64,000 nucleotides of DNA, taken from positions 1 to 64,000 of the forward strand of contig JBNGIS010002877.1 in assembly GCA_049999725.1 (NCBI GenBank), given 5' to 3'. Position 1 is the stretch's first letter. Each line of letters starts with the position of its first letter. This document shows, piece after piece, positions 1 through 12,900 of the stretch. The position numbers were made by a program, and so were the translations under genes. This DNA is from Haplomitrium mnioides. Its lineage: Eukaryota; Marchantiophyta; Haplomitriopsida; Calobryales. Below the pieces are notes generated by a model, which saw nothing but the letters and a program-made list of their open reading frames with translations, ran no database searches and was not told where the DNA came from.

Positions 1-584
1 TAAGATGATTCGGAACCCAGCTAAGTGGGCTCCCCACTTAGGGAGGCGGCTTTCCGCAAACCCGCGGGCCTCCTGCTGCTGCCACGTCGTCCGTGGAATC
101 CCGCGAGGGCTCTGGAGACGCCACGTTTCCGTGGAATCTCTTGAGGCCCTTCGGGGACTCCACTCTTCCGTCAGGACTTACCGAGTCGGATGGAGGGTTC
201 GATCTACCTCTGCAGGGTTCGCTGTTGCTTGCGGGATCAAGGCGTCCCTCTTCCCTGGCCTTGCTCGCCCTCGTGACCATCTTACCTCCTCCTGTCAGCT
301 CCCGATCCTTGCTTCTCGTTTTGTGGCCGCTGCAGGACTTCCGCGATTTGCCTTCCTTCGGAGTGCCTTCGGGTGTCCTTGTTGTTAACAAATCCCTTCT
401 TCTTTCTCCTCTCCTCCGCCATGATCCTGTTTCCCTCCCAGGACTCATGCACCTTGCTCTTACTCAGCTGTTTGAGGTAATCAGCTGTTCCTGAGATGCC
501 TTCACACTCGCAAAAGGAACAATGTCGCCAATGGTGCTTCTGATTTCGTTCGTTAAGCTTTAGTGCTCCAAAGCACCGGCTGAC
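1..584. other. GC-rich non-satellite left flank, unidentified
   Basis: This stretch is far richer in G+C and CpG than the rest of the window and shows no 113-bp unit. Open frames run through it on both strands (about 5-388 and 93-494 plus, 38-448 minus). Their translations are low-complexity, rich in Arg, Ser and Pro, and match no family I recognise, so I read them as chance frames in GC-rich DNA. It could be part of a gene's 5' region, an LTR fragment of another element, or intergenic DNA. The satellite begins near 585, so this marks the left edge of the array. Confidence 0.6.
81..158. repeat. 39-bp imperfect direct repeat, two copies
   Basis: Two adjacent copies begin GCCACG at 81 and at 120. 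Both continue with CCGTGGAATC and then a GAG-rich part ending in GGAGAC or GGGGAC. The copies differ at several places. The repeat lies only in the GC-rich flank and is unrelated to the satellite. No function can be assigned. Confidence 0.6.
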
Positions 585-599
585 AGAACACTACATCTT

Positions 600-3500
600 G
601 TCATTGTTGTCATGCAATGCTTATTGGTATTTCTTTCCACCAAATGAAAAGTTGTGGTAAACATGGAACTTCTTATGTTGAAAGAAAACAACAACAAACA
701 CGACTACAACTTGTCATGTTTGTGGGGCAATTTTCATTGGCATTTCTTCCCACCAATTGAAAAGCCTAAATACACCTAGCATTTCTTATTTTCAAGCCAA
801 ACATCAACAAAGAACACTTCATCTTGTCATGCTTGTAGTTCAATTCCCATTGGCATTTCTTTCCACCACTTGAAAAGCCTTAGTAAACATGGCACTTCTT
901 ATGTTTAAAGTAAAACAACAACAAATAAAACTAGAATTTTTCATGTTTGTAGTGCAATTCTCATTGGCATTTCTTCCCACTACTTGAAAAGCTTGAATAC
1001 ACATGGCACTTCTTATGTTCAAACTAAACATAAAAAATTAACACTAGCACTTGTCATGTTTGTAGTGCAATTCTTATTGGCATTTCTTTCCACTACTTGA
1101 AAAGCCTTAGTAAACATGGCACTTCTTTTGTTTAAACTAATTATAAGCAAACAACACTACAACTTGTTATGCTTGTAGTTCAATTCTCATTGGCATTTGT
1201 GTCCACCTTTTCATAAGCTATAGTAAACATGGTACTTCTTTTGTTTCAACTAAACAACAACAAACAACACTACAACTTGTCATGCTTGTAGTGCAATTCT
1301 TATTGGCATTTGTTTCCACCTCTTGAAAAACCATACTAAACATGACAATTGATATTCTCAATTCAAACATAGAAAACGAAAACAACAACTTGTGATGTTT
1401 GAAGTGAAATTCTTATTCACATTTCTGTCAACCTCTTAAATAGCCTTAGCTAATATCGCACTTCTTCTAGTTGAACTAAACAACAACAAAAAGAAACTCC
1501 AATTTGTCATGTTTGTAGTGCAATTCTCATTGGCATTTCTTTCCACCACTNNNNNNNNNNTTGAAAAGCCTTAGTGAGCATGGCACCTCTTTTGTTAAAC
1601 TTAACATGAGTAAGAAAAACTACAACTTGCTATGCTTGTAGTTCAATTCTCACTGGCATTTATGTCCACCTTTGCAAAAGCGATAGTAAAAATGGTACTT
1701 CTTTTGCCCAAACTAAATATCAACAAAGAACACTACAGCTTGTCAGGTGTGTAGTGCAATTGTTGTTGGCATTTCTTTTCACCTCTTGAAAAGCCTTAGT
1801 AAACATGACAATTGATATTTTTAAACTAAACATCAAAAAAAGAAGCAACAACTTGCCATGTTTGTAGTGTGATTCTTATTGGCATTTTTTTTTTACCACT
1901 TGAAAAGCTTTAGTAAACATGGCAATTCTTGTGTTTATACTAGACATCAACAAAAAACACTACAACTTGTCATGTTTGTAGTGCAATTCTCAATTGCATT
2001 TTTGTCCGCCACTTGAAAAGCCTAAATAAACATAGCACTTCTAATGTTTAAAGTAAACAACAACAAAGAAAACTACAACTTGTCATGTTTGTAGTGCAAT
2101 TCTCAATGGAATTTCTTTTCACCACTTGAAAAGTCTTGGTAAACATGGTACTTCTTATGTTCAAACTAAACATCAACAAAGAGCATTCTAGCTTGTCATA
2201 TTTGTAGTGTGATTCTCATTGGCATTTGTGTCCACTACTTAAAAAGCCTTAGGTAGCATGGCACTTCTTCTAATAAAACTAAACATCAGCAAGAAAAAGT
2301 ACACCTTGTCATGTTTATAATGCAATTCTCAAAGGCATTTCTTTTCAGCACTTGAAAAGCCTTAGTAGACATGGCACTTCTTATGTTTGAAGTATACAAC
2401 AGTAGAGAAAACTACAACTTGTAATGTTTGTTGTGCAATTCTCATTGGAATTTCTTCCCACCACTTGAAAAGCTTAAGTACATATATCACTTCTTATATT
2501 CAAACTAAACATCAACAAAGAAAACTACAGCTTGTTATGTTTAAAGTGCAAATCTCATTGGCATTTCTGCCCACCACTTGAAAAGCCTAAGTAAAGATGG
2601 CACTTCTTTTGTTTCAACTTCAAATGACCAAACAAAACTACAACTTGTCTTATTAGTATTTCAATTCTCATTGGCATTTTTGTCCACCTTTTCAAAAACC
2701 TTACTAAAGATAGTACTTTTGTTGTTCAAACTAAACATCAACAAAGAACACTACAACATTTTATGTTTTGTAGTGCATTTTGCAATGGCATTTCTTCCCA
2801 CCATTCAAAGTGAACATGGCACTTCTTATGTTCAAACTGAAAATCAACAAAGGAAACTGCAACTTGTCATGTTTGTAGTGCAATTGTTGTTGGAATTTTT
2901 TCCACAACTTCAAAAGCCTTAGTAAACATGGCACTTCTAAGAATCAAAGTAAACAACAACCAAAAAAACTACAACTTGTCAAGTTTGTAGTGCACTTCTG
3001 AGTGGCATTTCTTTCCACCACCTGAAAAGCCTAAGTGCACATGGCTTTTGTTATGTTTAAACTAACTATCAACAAAAAACACTACAAATTTTCATGTTTG
3101 TAGTGTAATTTTCATTGGTATTTCTTTCCACCACTTGAAACACCTTAGCAAACATGGCACTTCTTATATGTCAAACAAACATCAAAAAAGAAAACTCCAG
3201 CTTGTCATGTTTGTGGTGCTATTCTTATTGGCATTTCTTTCCACCACATGAAAGACCTTATACAACATTGTAATTCTTATATTCAAACTAAAAATCAATA
3301 GAGGACACTACAAATTTTCATGTTTGTAGTGCCATTCCCATTGGCATTTCTTTGTGCCACTTGAAAAGCCCTAGGTAACATAAAACTTTTTATGTTTAAT
3401 CAAGACTTAAGCAAAGAAAACTACAACTTGTGTTGTTTGTACTGGAACTCTCATTGGCATTTCTTTCCATCACTTGAAAAGCCTTAGAAAGCATGGCACT

Positions 3501-5480
3501 TCTATTGTTTTAAGTAAAGATGATCAAAAGTAAACTACAACTTGTCTTCGTTGAAGTTGAATCTTAATTGGCATTTATGTCGACCACTTCAAAAGCCTTA
3601 GTAAACATGGTACTTTTTTGTTTAAACTAAACATCAACAAAGAACACTACAACTTGTTGTTTTTGTAGTGCAATTCTCATTGGCATTTCTTTCCACCTCT
3701 TGAAAAGACTTTGTAAACATGACACTTTATATGTTCAAACTAAAGATCAAAAATGAAAGCAACAACTTGCCATGTTTGTAGTGCAATTCATATTGGCATT
3801 AATTTCCACCACTTGAAAAGCCTAACCAAACATGGTACTTCTTCAATTCAAACCAAACATCAACAAAGCAGACGACAACTTGTTATATTTGTGGTGCATT
3901 TCGCATTGGCATTTCTTCTCACCACTCAAATAGCCTTAGTAAACATCACACTTGTTATGTTTAAACTAAAAACCAACAAAGAACAATACAACTTGTGTTG
4001 CTTGTAGTGTATTTGTTTTTGGCATTTTTTTCCTCCACTCAAAAAGCCTTAGTAAGCATAGGGATTCTTATGTTTAAACCCAACATCAACAGTAACAACT
4101 ACAACTTGTCATGTTTGTAGTGCAATTCTCATTGGCAATTCTTTTAGCAACTTGAAAAGCCTTGGTAAACGCAATACTTCTTATGTTAAAACTAAACATC
4201 AACAAAGAACATTCCAACTTGTTATGTTTGTAAAGCAGTTCTCATTGGCATTTGTGTCGACTACTTGAAAAGCCTTAGTTCACATGGCACTTCTTATAAT
4301 GAAACTTAAGATCAACAAAATAAACTACAACTTGTTCTGTTTGTAGTGCAATTCTCAAAGGCATTTCTTTCCACCACTTGGAAAACCTTTGCAACAATGG
4401 CACTTCTTATGTTTTAAGTGAACAACAACAAACAAAACTACAACTTCTTATGTTTGTAGTGCAATTCTCATTGGCATTTCTTCCGACTACTTGAAAAACC
4501 TAAATACACATAGCACTGAACATCAACAAAGAACACTACATCTTGTGATGTTTGTAGGGCACTTCTCATTGGAATTTCTTCCCACTACTTGGAAAACCTA
4601 AATACACATAGCACTTCTTATGTTCAAACTAAACATCAACGAAGAACACTACATCTTGTGATGTTGTGGTGCACTTCTCATTGGTATTTCTTTCCACAAC
4701 TTGAAAAGCTTCACTCAACATGGCACTTCTTATGTTTAAAGTAAACAACAACAATAAAATTACAACTTGTCATGTTTGTAGTGCAATTCTCATTGGCATT
4801 TCTACCCACCACTTGAAGAGCCTAAATACACATGGAACTTCTTACGTTCAAACTAAATGTCAACAACTAACACTACAACTTGTCATGTTTGTAGTACAAT
4901 TATCATTGGCATTTCTTTCCACTACTTGAAAACCCTTAGAAAACATAGTACTTCTTTTGTTTGAATTAAACATGAGCAAACAAAAGTACAACTTGTCATG
5001 GGTGTATTTCAATTCTCATTGATTTATATCCACTCTTTCAAAAGCCATAGTAAACATGGTGCTTCTTTTGCTCAAACTAAACATCAACAAAGAAAACTAC
5101 AACTTTTCATGTTTGTAGCACAAATCTTATTGGCATTTCTTTTCACCTCTTGGAAACCTTGCTTAACATGATACTTGATATTCTCAATTTAAACATCAAA
5201 AAATGAAACAACAATTTGTGGTGCTTGAAGTGCAATTCGTATTGGTATTTTTTGTCGACCACTTGAAAAGCTTTAGTTAAGATGGCACTTCTTTTAACTA
5301 AACTAAACATCAACAAAGAAAACTACAATTTGTCATGTTTGTAGTGCAATTCTCATTGGCATTTCTTTCCACCACTTGAAACGCATTAGTCTACATGGCA
5401 CTTCTTATGTTCAAACTAAACATCAACAAAGAAATCTACAACTTGTAATGTTTGTAGTGCAATTCTCATTTGCATTTCCT
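600..5480. repeat. Satellite domain with 7-monomer higher-order pattern (left)
   Basis: Variant monomer types recur in a fixed order here. One type reads TTAAAGTAAACAACAAC. Next comes a type with CCTAAATACACA, then one with a GCTTGTAGTTCAATTC segment, then one with TTTTCAAAAGCCATAGTAAA. The last has GATATTCTCAA (1,351 and 5,177), followed by a unit with TAAACTAAACAACAACAAAG. The same order is seen at 23.4-28.8 and 37.5-45.2 kb. Copies here are more diverged and partly scrambled, so boundaries are approximate. Confidence 0.6.
1551..1560. other. Assembly gap (10 N) inside the satellite
   Basis: Ten N bases lie between CCACCACT on the left and TTGAAAAGCC on the right. These are neighbouring parts of one monomer. 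Matching sites on either side (1,511 and 1,634) are 123 bp apart, which is exactly 113 once the Ns are removed. The gap length is therefore a placeholder. The true missing length is either about zero or a whole number of monomers. Confidence 0.95.
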
Positions 5481-5666
5481 TTCACCATTTGAAAAGCCTT
5501 ACTTAACATGACACTTCTTAAATTCAACTTAAATATCAACAAAGCACACTAAAACTTGTGAGGCTTGTGGTGCATTTCGCATTGGCATTTCTTCCCACCA
5601 CTTGAAAAGCCTTAGTAAACATGACACATTTGATATTCAAACTAAAAGTAAATAAAGAACAATACA

Positions 5667-5758
5667 ACTTGTCTTGTTTGTAGTGTAGTTATTTTTAGCA
5701 TTTCTTTTCTTAACTTGTCTTGTTTGTAGTGTAACTGTTTTTAGCATTTCTTTTCTCC
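5667..5758. repeat. 46-bp local duplication within a monomer
   Basis: The segment starting ACTTGTCTTGTTTGTAGTGT at 5,667 is repeated at 5,713, 46 bp later, giving a partial monomer out of phase with the 113-bp ladder. It includes the TTTTTAGCATTTCTTTTCT stretch in both copies. It looks like a small slippage or unequal-exchange product. Confidence 0.8.
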
Positions 5759-7329
5759 ACTTGAACAACATTAGTAAACATTGCAACTCTTGTGTTTAAG
5801 CTCATCATCAACAAAGTAAACTACAACTTGTCATGTTTGAAGTGCAATTCTCATTGGTAATACTTTTCACCACTTGCAAAGCCTTAGTAAGCATTGCATT
5901 TCTTATATTCAAACTAAGCATTAATAAAGAAAAATACAATTTGTCATGTTTGAAGTGTGATTCTCATTGGCATTTATCTCCACGACTTGAGATGCCTAAC
6001 TAAACATGGTACTTCTTGTATTTAAACTAAACATCAACAATGAACACTACAACTTGTCATGTTTGTAGTGCAATTTTGATTGGCATTTCTTTCCTCCTCT
6101 TGAAAAGCCTTTGTCAACATGACACTTGATATAATTGAATTGAACATCACAAAATAAAACAACAACTTGCTAAGATAGTAGTCTGATTTTTATTGGCGTT
6201 TCTTTCTACCACTTGAAACACTTTGGTAAAGATGGCAATTCTTATGTTGAAACTAAACATCAACAAAGAATACTACAACTTGTAAGTTTTGTAGTGCGTT
6301 TTGAATTGGCGTTTTTTCCCACCAACCGAAAAGCCTTTGTAAACATGGTACTTTTTATGTTCAAACTAAAAATCAACAAAGAGCACTACAACTTGTCATG
6401 TTTTTAGTGCAATTGTTAATGGTAAGTGAACATGGTACTTCTTTTGCTAAAGCTAAACATCAACAAAAAAACACCACAACTTGTCATGTTTGTAGTCCAA
6501 TTCTCATTTATATTTCTTTCCTTCTCTTCAAAAGCCTTGGTAAGCATGACACTTCATGTGTTAAAACTAAACATCTGAAAAACAAACAACAACTTGCCAT
6601 GTTTGTAGTGCGATTCTCATTGAAACGTCCTTCCTTGACTTGAAAACCCTTGCTAAACATGGTACTTCTTGAATTTAAACTAAACACCAACAAAGCTTAC
6701 AACAACTTGTCATGTTTGTGGTGGATGTTGCATTGGCATTTCCTCCCACCACTCGAAAAGCCTAAGGAAACTTGATACTTCAAATGTTTCAACTAAATAT
6801 TGAAAAAAAATTACAACTTGTCATGTTTGTAGTGTAATTCCAACTGACATTTCTTTCCACCACTTGAAAAGCCTTACCGAACATGGTGCCTCTTGTTTTC
6901 AAACTAACAAACAACAACATTGACATAAAACACTAGAGCTTGTGACGTTTGTAGTGCAATTCTCATTGGCATTTGTTTCCACCACTTGAAAAGCCTTAGT
7001 AAACATGGCACTTTGAATTTTTAAACTAAACATCAACAAAGAGCACTACAACTTGTCATGTTTGAAGTGCAATTCTCATTGGCATTTCTTCCCACCACTC
7101 GAAAAACCTTGGTAAACATGGTACTTCTTACCATCAAACTAAACATCAACAAGTAACACTACGACTTGACATTTTGTGGTGCAAATCTCATTGGAAGTTT
7201 TTTCCACCACTTGAAGAGCCTCACTCAACACAACTCCTAGTTTTGTTCGAACTGAACATCAAGAAAGAACACTACAACTTGACATGTTTGTGGTGCAATT
7301 CACATTGGCATTTTTTTCCACCACTTGAA

Positions 7330-9760
7330 AGGCCTTAGTAAACATGATACTTATTTTGTTCAGACTAACATAAACAAAGAACACTACAATTTCTCATGTT
7401 TGTAGTACACTTCTCATTGGTATTTTATTCAACCACTTGAAGAGCCTTAGTAAATATGACACTTCATATATTCAAACTCAGCATCAAAAAACAAAACTAC
7501 AACTTGTCATGTTTTTAGTACAACTATCATTGGCAATTCCTTAAACATCTTGAAAATCCTTAGTAAACTTGCCACTTCTTCCATTGTAACAAAACATCAA
7601 CAAAGAAAACTATCACTTGTTATAGTTGTAGTGCAATTGTCTTTGGCATTTCTTTCCACCGCTTGAGAGGCCTTAGTGAAAACGACACTTCTTATGTTTA
7701 AACTAAACATAACCAAACAAAACTACAACTAATCATGTTTGTAGTGCAATTTTAATTGGCATTTCTTTCCACCACTTGAAAGGCCTTAGTAAACATGCTA
7801 CATCGCATGCTCAAACTAATCATCATCAAAGAACACTACAACTTGTCATGTTTGTAGTGCAATTCTTGTTGGCATTTCTTTCCACCACTTGAAAAACCTT
7901 AGTAAACATGTTACTTCTCATGTTCAAACTAAACATATTTAAAAAACACTACAACTTGTCATGTTTAAAGTGCAATTCTCATTGGCATTTCTTCCCACCA
8001 CTTGAAAAGCCTGACTGAACAGGGTTCCTAGTTATGTTCCAACCCAACATGAACGAAGAACACCACAACTTGTCTTATTTTGTAGCGTCATTCTCATTGG
8101 CATTTCTTTCGACAACCTAAAAACCCTTAGTAAACATGACAAGTTTTTTTGTTTAAACTAAACAACAACAAAAAATACTACAAATTGTTATGCTTGAACT
8201 CCAATTCTCATTGGTATTTCATTCCACCACTTGAAAAGCCTTTGTAAACGTGGCTTTTTTTATAATTAAGCCAAACATGAACAAAGAAATCTACAACTTG
8301 TCACGTTTGTTGTGCAATTCTCATTTGCAATTCTTTTCACCACTCAAAAAGCCTTAGCAAATATAGCACTTCTTATGCTCAAACTAAATATCAACAAAGA
8401 CCTTACAACTTGTCATGTTTATAGTGGAGTTCTTATTGGTGTTTCTTTCCATCACTCCAAAAGCCTTAGTAAACATGGTACTTCTTATATTCAAACTAGT
8501 ATAAAAAAATGACACTACAACTTCTCATGTTTGTACAACACTTTGAATTGGCATTTCTTTCAACCACTTGAATGGCTTTAACAAACATGACACTTCACAT
8601 ATTCAAACTAAACATCAAAAACAAAAACTGCAACTTGTCATGTTTGTAGTGTGATTCTCATCGAATTTTCTTTCCACCACTTGAAAAGCCTTACTAAACA
8701 TGGTTCCTTGTTGTGTTCAAACTAAACATCAACAAAGAAATCTACAGCTTGTCATGTTTGTAGCAAAATTCTTATTGGCATTTTTATCTACAACTTGAAA
8801 AGCCTTTGTAAACATGGCACTTCTTGTAGATCAACTAAACATCAACAAATAAAATTACATCGTGTCATGTTTGTAGTGGAATTCTCATTGGTAAAACTTC
8901 TCACCACTCCAAAAGCCTTAATGAACAGGGTACTTCTTTTGTTCAAACTAAACATCAACAAAGAACACTACAACTTGTCATGTTTGTAGTGCAATGTTCC
9001 ATGGAATTTCTTTCTACCAACTAGAAAGCCTAAGTAAACTAGCACTTTTATGTTAAAATTAATCATTAACAAAGAAAACTACAACTTGTCATGTTTGTAG
9101 TGCAGTTCTCATTGGCATTTCTTTCCACCACTTGAAAAGCCTTAGTAAACATGATACTTCTTATGTTCAAACTAATATAAACAAAGAACACTACAATTTT
9201 TCATGTTTGTAGTACACTTCTCATTGGCATTTCTTTCAACCACTTGAAGAGCCTAAGTGAACATGACACTTCATATGTTCAAACTAAACAGCAGAAAACA
9301 AAACCACAACTTGTCATGTTTGTAGTGCAATTCTTATTGGCATTTCTTTCTATCACTTGAAAGGCCTTATTAAGCATGGTTTCTAGTTATGTTCAAGCTA
9401 AATATCAACAAAGAATGCTACAACTTGTCATGTTTTTAGTACAACTATCATTGGCAATTCCTTCAACATCTTGAAAATCCGTAGTAAACATGGCACTTCT
9501 TACAATGCAACAAAACATCAACAAAGAAACTATCAATTATTATGGTTGTAGTGCAATTGTCGTTTGCATTTCTTTCCATTGCTTGAGAGTCCTTAGTTAA
9601 GATGGCACTTCTTATATTTAAGATAAACATAACCAAAGATGACATTTATTTCCATTGCTTGAGAGGCCTCAGTTAAGATGGCACTTCTTATATTTAAAAT
9701 AAACATAACCAAAGACAACTACAGCTTGTCAAGTTTGTAGTGCAATTCTCATTGGAATTT
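7330..9760. repeat. Duplicated satellite block, offset 17 monomers
   Basis: A run of distinctive monomers at about 7.33-7.74 kb recurs at about 9.15-9.72 kb. Shared oddities include a unit with the CAACTATCATTGGCAATTCC segment, the ending CATCTTGAAAATCC, and a unit with GCTTGAGAG in place of ACTTGAAAAG. The matching TGAAAATCC sites lie at 7,551 and 9,472, which is 1,921 bp or exactly 17 x 113. This indicates block duplication by unequal exchange in register. Confidence 0.8.
9574..9725. repeat. 76-bp truncated monomer, tandem copy
   Basis: TTCCATTGCTTGAGAG occurs at 9,574 and again at 9,650, each time followed by a nearly identical stretch with TTAAGATGGCACTTCTTAT and AAACATAACCAAAG. The offset of 76 bp is shorter than a full unit, so one monomer has lost about 37 bp or a partial copy was inserted. 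It is a phase break in the array. Confidence 0.8.
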
Positions 9761-9942
9761 CTTCCCACCACTTGAAAGGCCTTAGTAAACATGGTACTTC
9801 TCATGTTCAAACTAAACATCATCAAAGAACACTTCAACTTGTCATGTTTGTAGTGCAATTCTCATTGGCATTTCTTTCCACCACTTGAAAAGCCTTAGTA
9901 AACATGTTACTTCTCATGTTCAAACTGAACATCATCAAAGAA

Positions 9943-9968
9943 CACTACAACTTGTCATGTTTGTAGTG
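9943..9968. other. Example of the conserved dyad in the satellite monomer
   Basis: CACTACAA at 9,943-9,950 is followed by the 10-nt loop CTTGTCATGT and then by TTGTAGTG at 9,961-9,968, the exact reverse complement of the first arm. The 8-bp stem spans the junction between successive units. It is present in many monomers of all three satellite blocks. Where a unit ends in AAAA rather than AACA before CTACAA, the stem shortens to 7 bp. Confidence 0.85.
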
Positions 9969-12900
9969 CAATTCTAAATGGCATTTCTTTCGACCACTGC
10001 AAAAGCCTTAGTAAACATGGTATTTTCTATGTTCAAACCAACATAATCAAAAAACACTACAACTTCTCATGTTTGTAGTGCCTTTCTCATTGGCATTTCT
10101 TTTAATCACTTGAAGAGCATTAGCAATCATGAAAGTTCATATATTCAAACTAAACATCAAAAAAGAAAACTATAACTTTTCTTGTTTGTAGTGAAATTGT
10201 CATTAGCATTTATTTCCACCACTCAAAAAGCCATAACAAACATGGCACTTCTCAAATTTTCACATATCATCAACAAAAAAAACTACAACTTGTTATATTT
10301 GTAGTGGAAATCTCATTGGCATTTCTTTCAACCACTTGGAAAGCCATAGTAAACATTGCACTTCTTATAAAAAAACTAAACATCAACAAGAAAAATGCAC
10401 TATGTCATACTTGTAGTGAAATTCTCATTGGCATTTCTTTTTTTTACCTAAAAAGTGTTAGTAAACTTGGTACTTCTTGGTTTTAAACTAAACATCAATA
10501 AAACAAACTACAACTTGTTATGGTTGTAGTGCAATTCTCATTGGCATTTCTTCCGACCACTTGAAAAGCTTTAGTAAACATGGAGCTTCCAATAATCAAA
10601 CCTAACACCATTAAAGAACACTACAACTTGTCATGTTTGTAGTGCAATTCTTAATGGCATTTCCTTCCACCTCTTCAAAAGCCTTAGTACACTTTGCACT
10701 TCTTTTGTTTGAAAGAAACGTCAACAAAAAAACCATTACTTATCATGTTTGTAGTGCACGTCTCATTGGCATTTCTTTGCACCAGTTGAAAAGCTTTAGT
10801 AAGAATGGTGCTTCTTTTTTTCAACTAAAGTAAACAAACAACATTGCAACTTGACATGTTTGTATTGTAATTCTCATTGACATTTCTTTCCTTTATCTTA
10901 AAAAGGCTCACTTAACATGGAACTTCTTATGTTCAAACTAAAAATCAACAAAGAATGCTACAATTTCTACTATTTGAAAAGCCTTACTAAACATGGCATC
11001 CTACATGATTAAACTAAACAACTACAAAGAAAACTACAACTTGTCATGTTTTTGGTGCAATTGTCGATGGCATTTTGTTCCACCACTTGAAAAACCTTTC
11101 TACACATGCCACTTCTTATGTTTAAACTAAAAATAAAAAAACACAATCTTCAACTTGTCATGTCTGTAGTGAAAATCTCATTGGCATTTCTTTCCACCAC
11201 TTGAAAAGCCTAGCCAAACATAGTACCTCTTATCTTCAAAATGAACATCATTAAGGAACAATACAACTTGTCATGTTTGTAGTGCAATTCTCATTGGTAT
11301 TTCTTACAATCACTCAAAAAGTCTTGGTAATTATTGCACTTTCTATTTTCAAAACTAAACATCAACAAAGAACACTACAACTTGTCATGTTTGTAGTGGA
11401 ATTCTTCTTGGCATTTCTTTCCACCATTTAAGAAGCATTACTAAACATGATACCTCTTATGTCTAAACTAAACATCAATAAAGAACACTGCAAGTTGTTG
11501 TGACTATAATGCAGATGTCATTGGCATTCCTTTCAATCACTTGAAAAGTCTGGGTAAACATAGCACTTTCATTTTTAGACTTAACATCAACAAATAACAC
11601 TATATTGTGATAATTGTAGTGCATTTTGTATGTGCATTTGTTTCCACCACTTGAAATGCCTTAGTAAACATGATACTTCTTATGTTCAAACTAAACATCA
11701 ACAAAGAACTCTACAACTTGTCATGTTTGCAGTGCAATTCTCATTGGCATTTCTTTCCACCACTTGAAAAGCCTTACTAAACATGGTACTTGTAACAATC
11801 AAACTAAACATCAACAAAGAACACTACAACTTGCTATGTTTGTAATGCAATTTTATTGACATTTCTTTCAATCACTCAAAATATCTTGGTAAACATTGCA
11901 CTTTTTTTTTCAAACTAAACATCAAGAAAGAACTCTAATTTGTCATGTTTGTAGTGCAAGTCTTGTTTGTGTTTGTTTCCACCACTTGAGAAGCCTTAGT
12001 AAACATGATACTTCTTATGTACAAACAAAACATAAACAAAGAACTGTACAAATTCTTTTGTTTGTAGTGCAATTCTCATTGGCATTTCTTTCCACCATTT
12101 TAAAAGCCTTTGTAAACGTGGTACTTTTTTTCTTTTCTTTTAAATAATCACCAAAGAACACTACAACTTGTCATTTTTGTAGTGCAATTCTCATTGGCCT
12201 TTCTTTCAATCACTCAAAAAGTCTTGGTAATCATCGCACCTCTCATGTTTGTAGGGCGATTCTTACTGGCATTCTGTTCCACCATTTAAAAAGACAAGGA
12301 AGCATAGTACTTCTTATGTTCAAAATAAACATCAACAAAGAACACTTCAACTTGTTTTAGTTTTAATGCGATTCTCATTGGCATTACTTTCAATCACTTG
12401 AATTGTTTAGGTAAACATGACACTTTTCATTTTCAAACTAAACATCAACAAAGAATACTACAACTTTTCATTTTTGTACTCCAATTCTTTTTAGCATTTG
12501 TTTCCACCACTTGAAAAGTGCTAGGAAACATGATAGTTCTTATACACAAACTAAACATCAACGAAGGACACTAGAACTTTGTACTACACTTCTCATTCGC
12601 ATTTCTTTACATCACTTGAAAAGCCTTAGTGAATATGGCACTTTTTCTATTAAACTAAACACAAACAAAGAAAACTACAACTTTTCATGTTTGTAGTGAA
12701 ATTCTCATTGCCATTTCTTTCCACCTCTCGAAAAGACTTAGTAAACATAGTACTTCTTATGTTTAAACTAAACATCAAGAAAGAACACTACAACTTTTCA
12801 TGTTTGTAGTCTAATTGTCATTAGCATTTCTTTCCACCATGTGAAAAGCCTTAGTAAACATGGTACTTCTTATAAATAAACTAAACATCAACAAAAAAAA

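Noticed and set aside
5-494. Protein-coding gene in the GC-rich left flank
   Set aside because: Frames on both strands are of similar length, low in complexity and match no family I know. No convincing exon structure can be seen.
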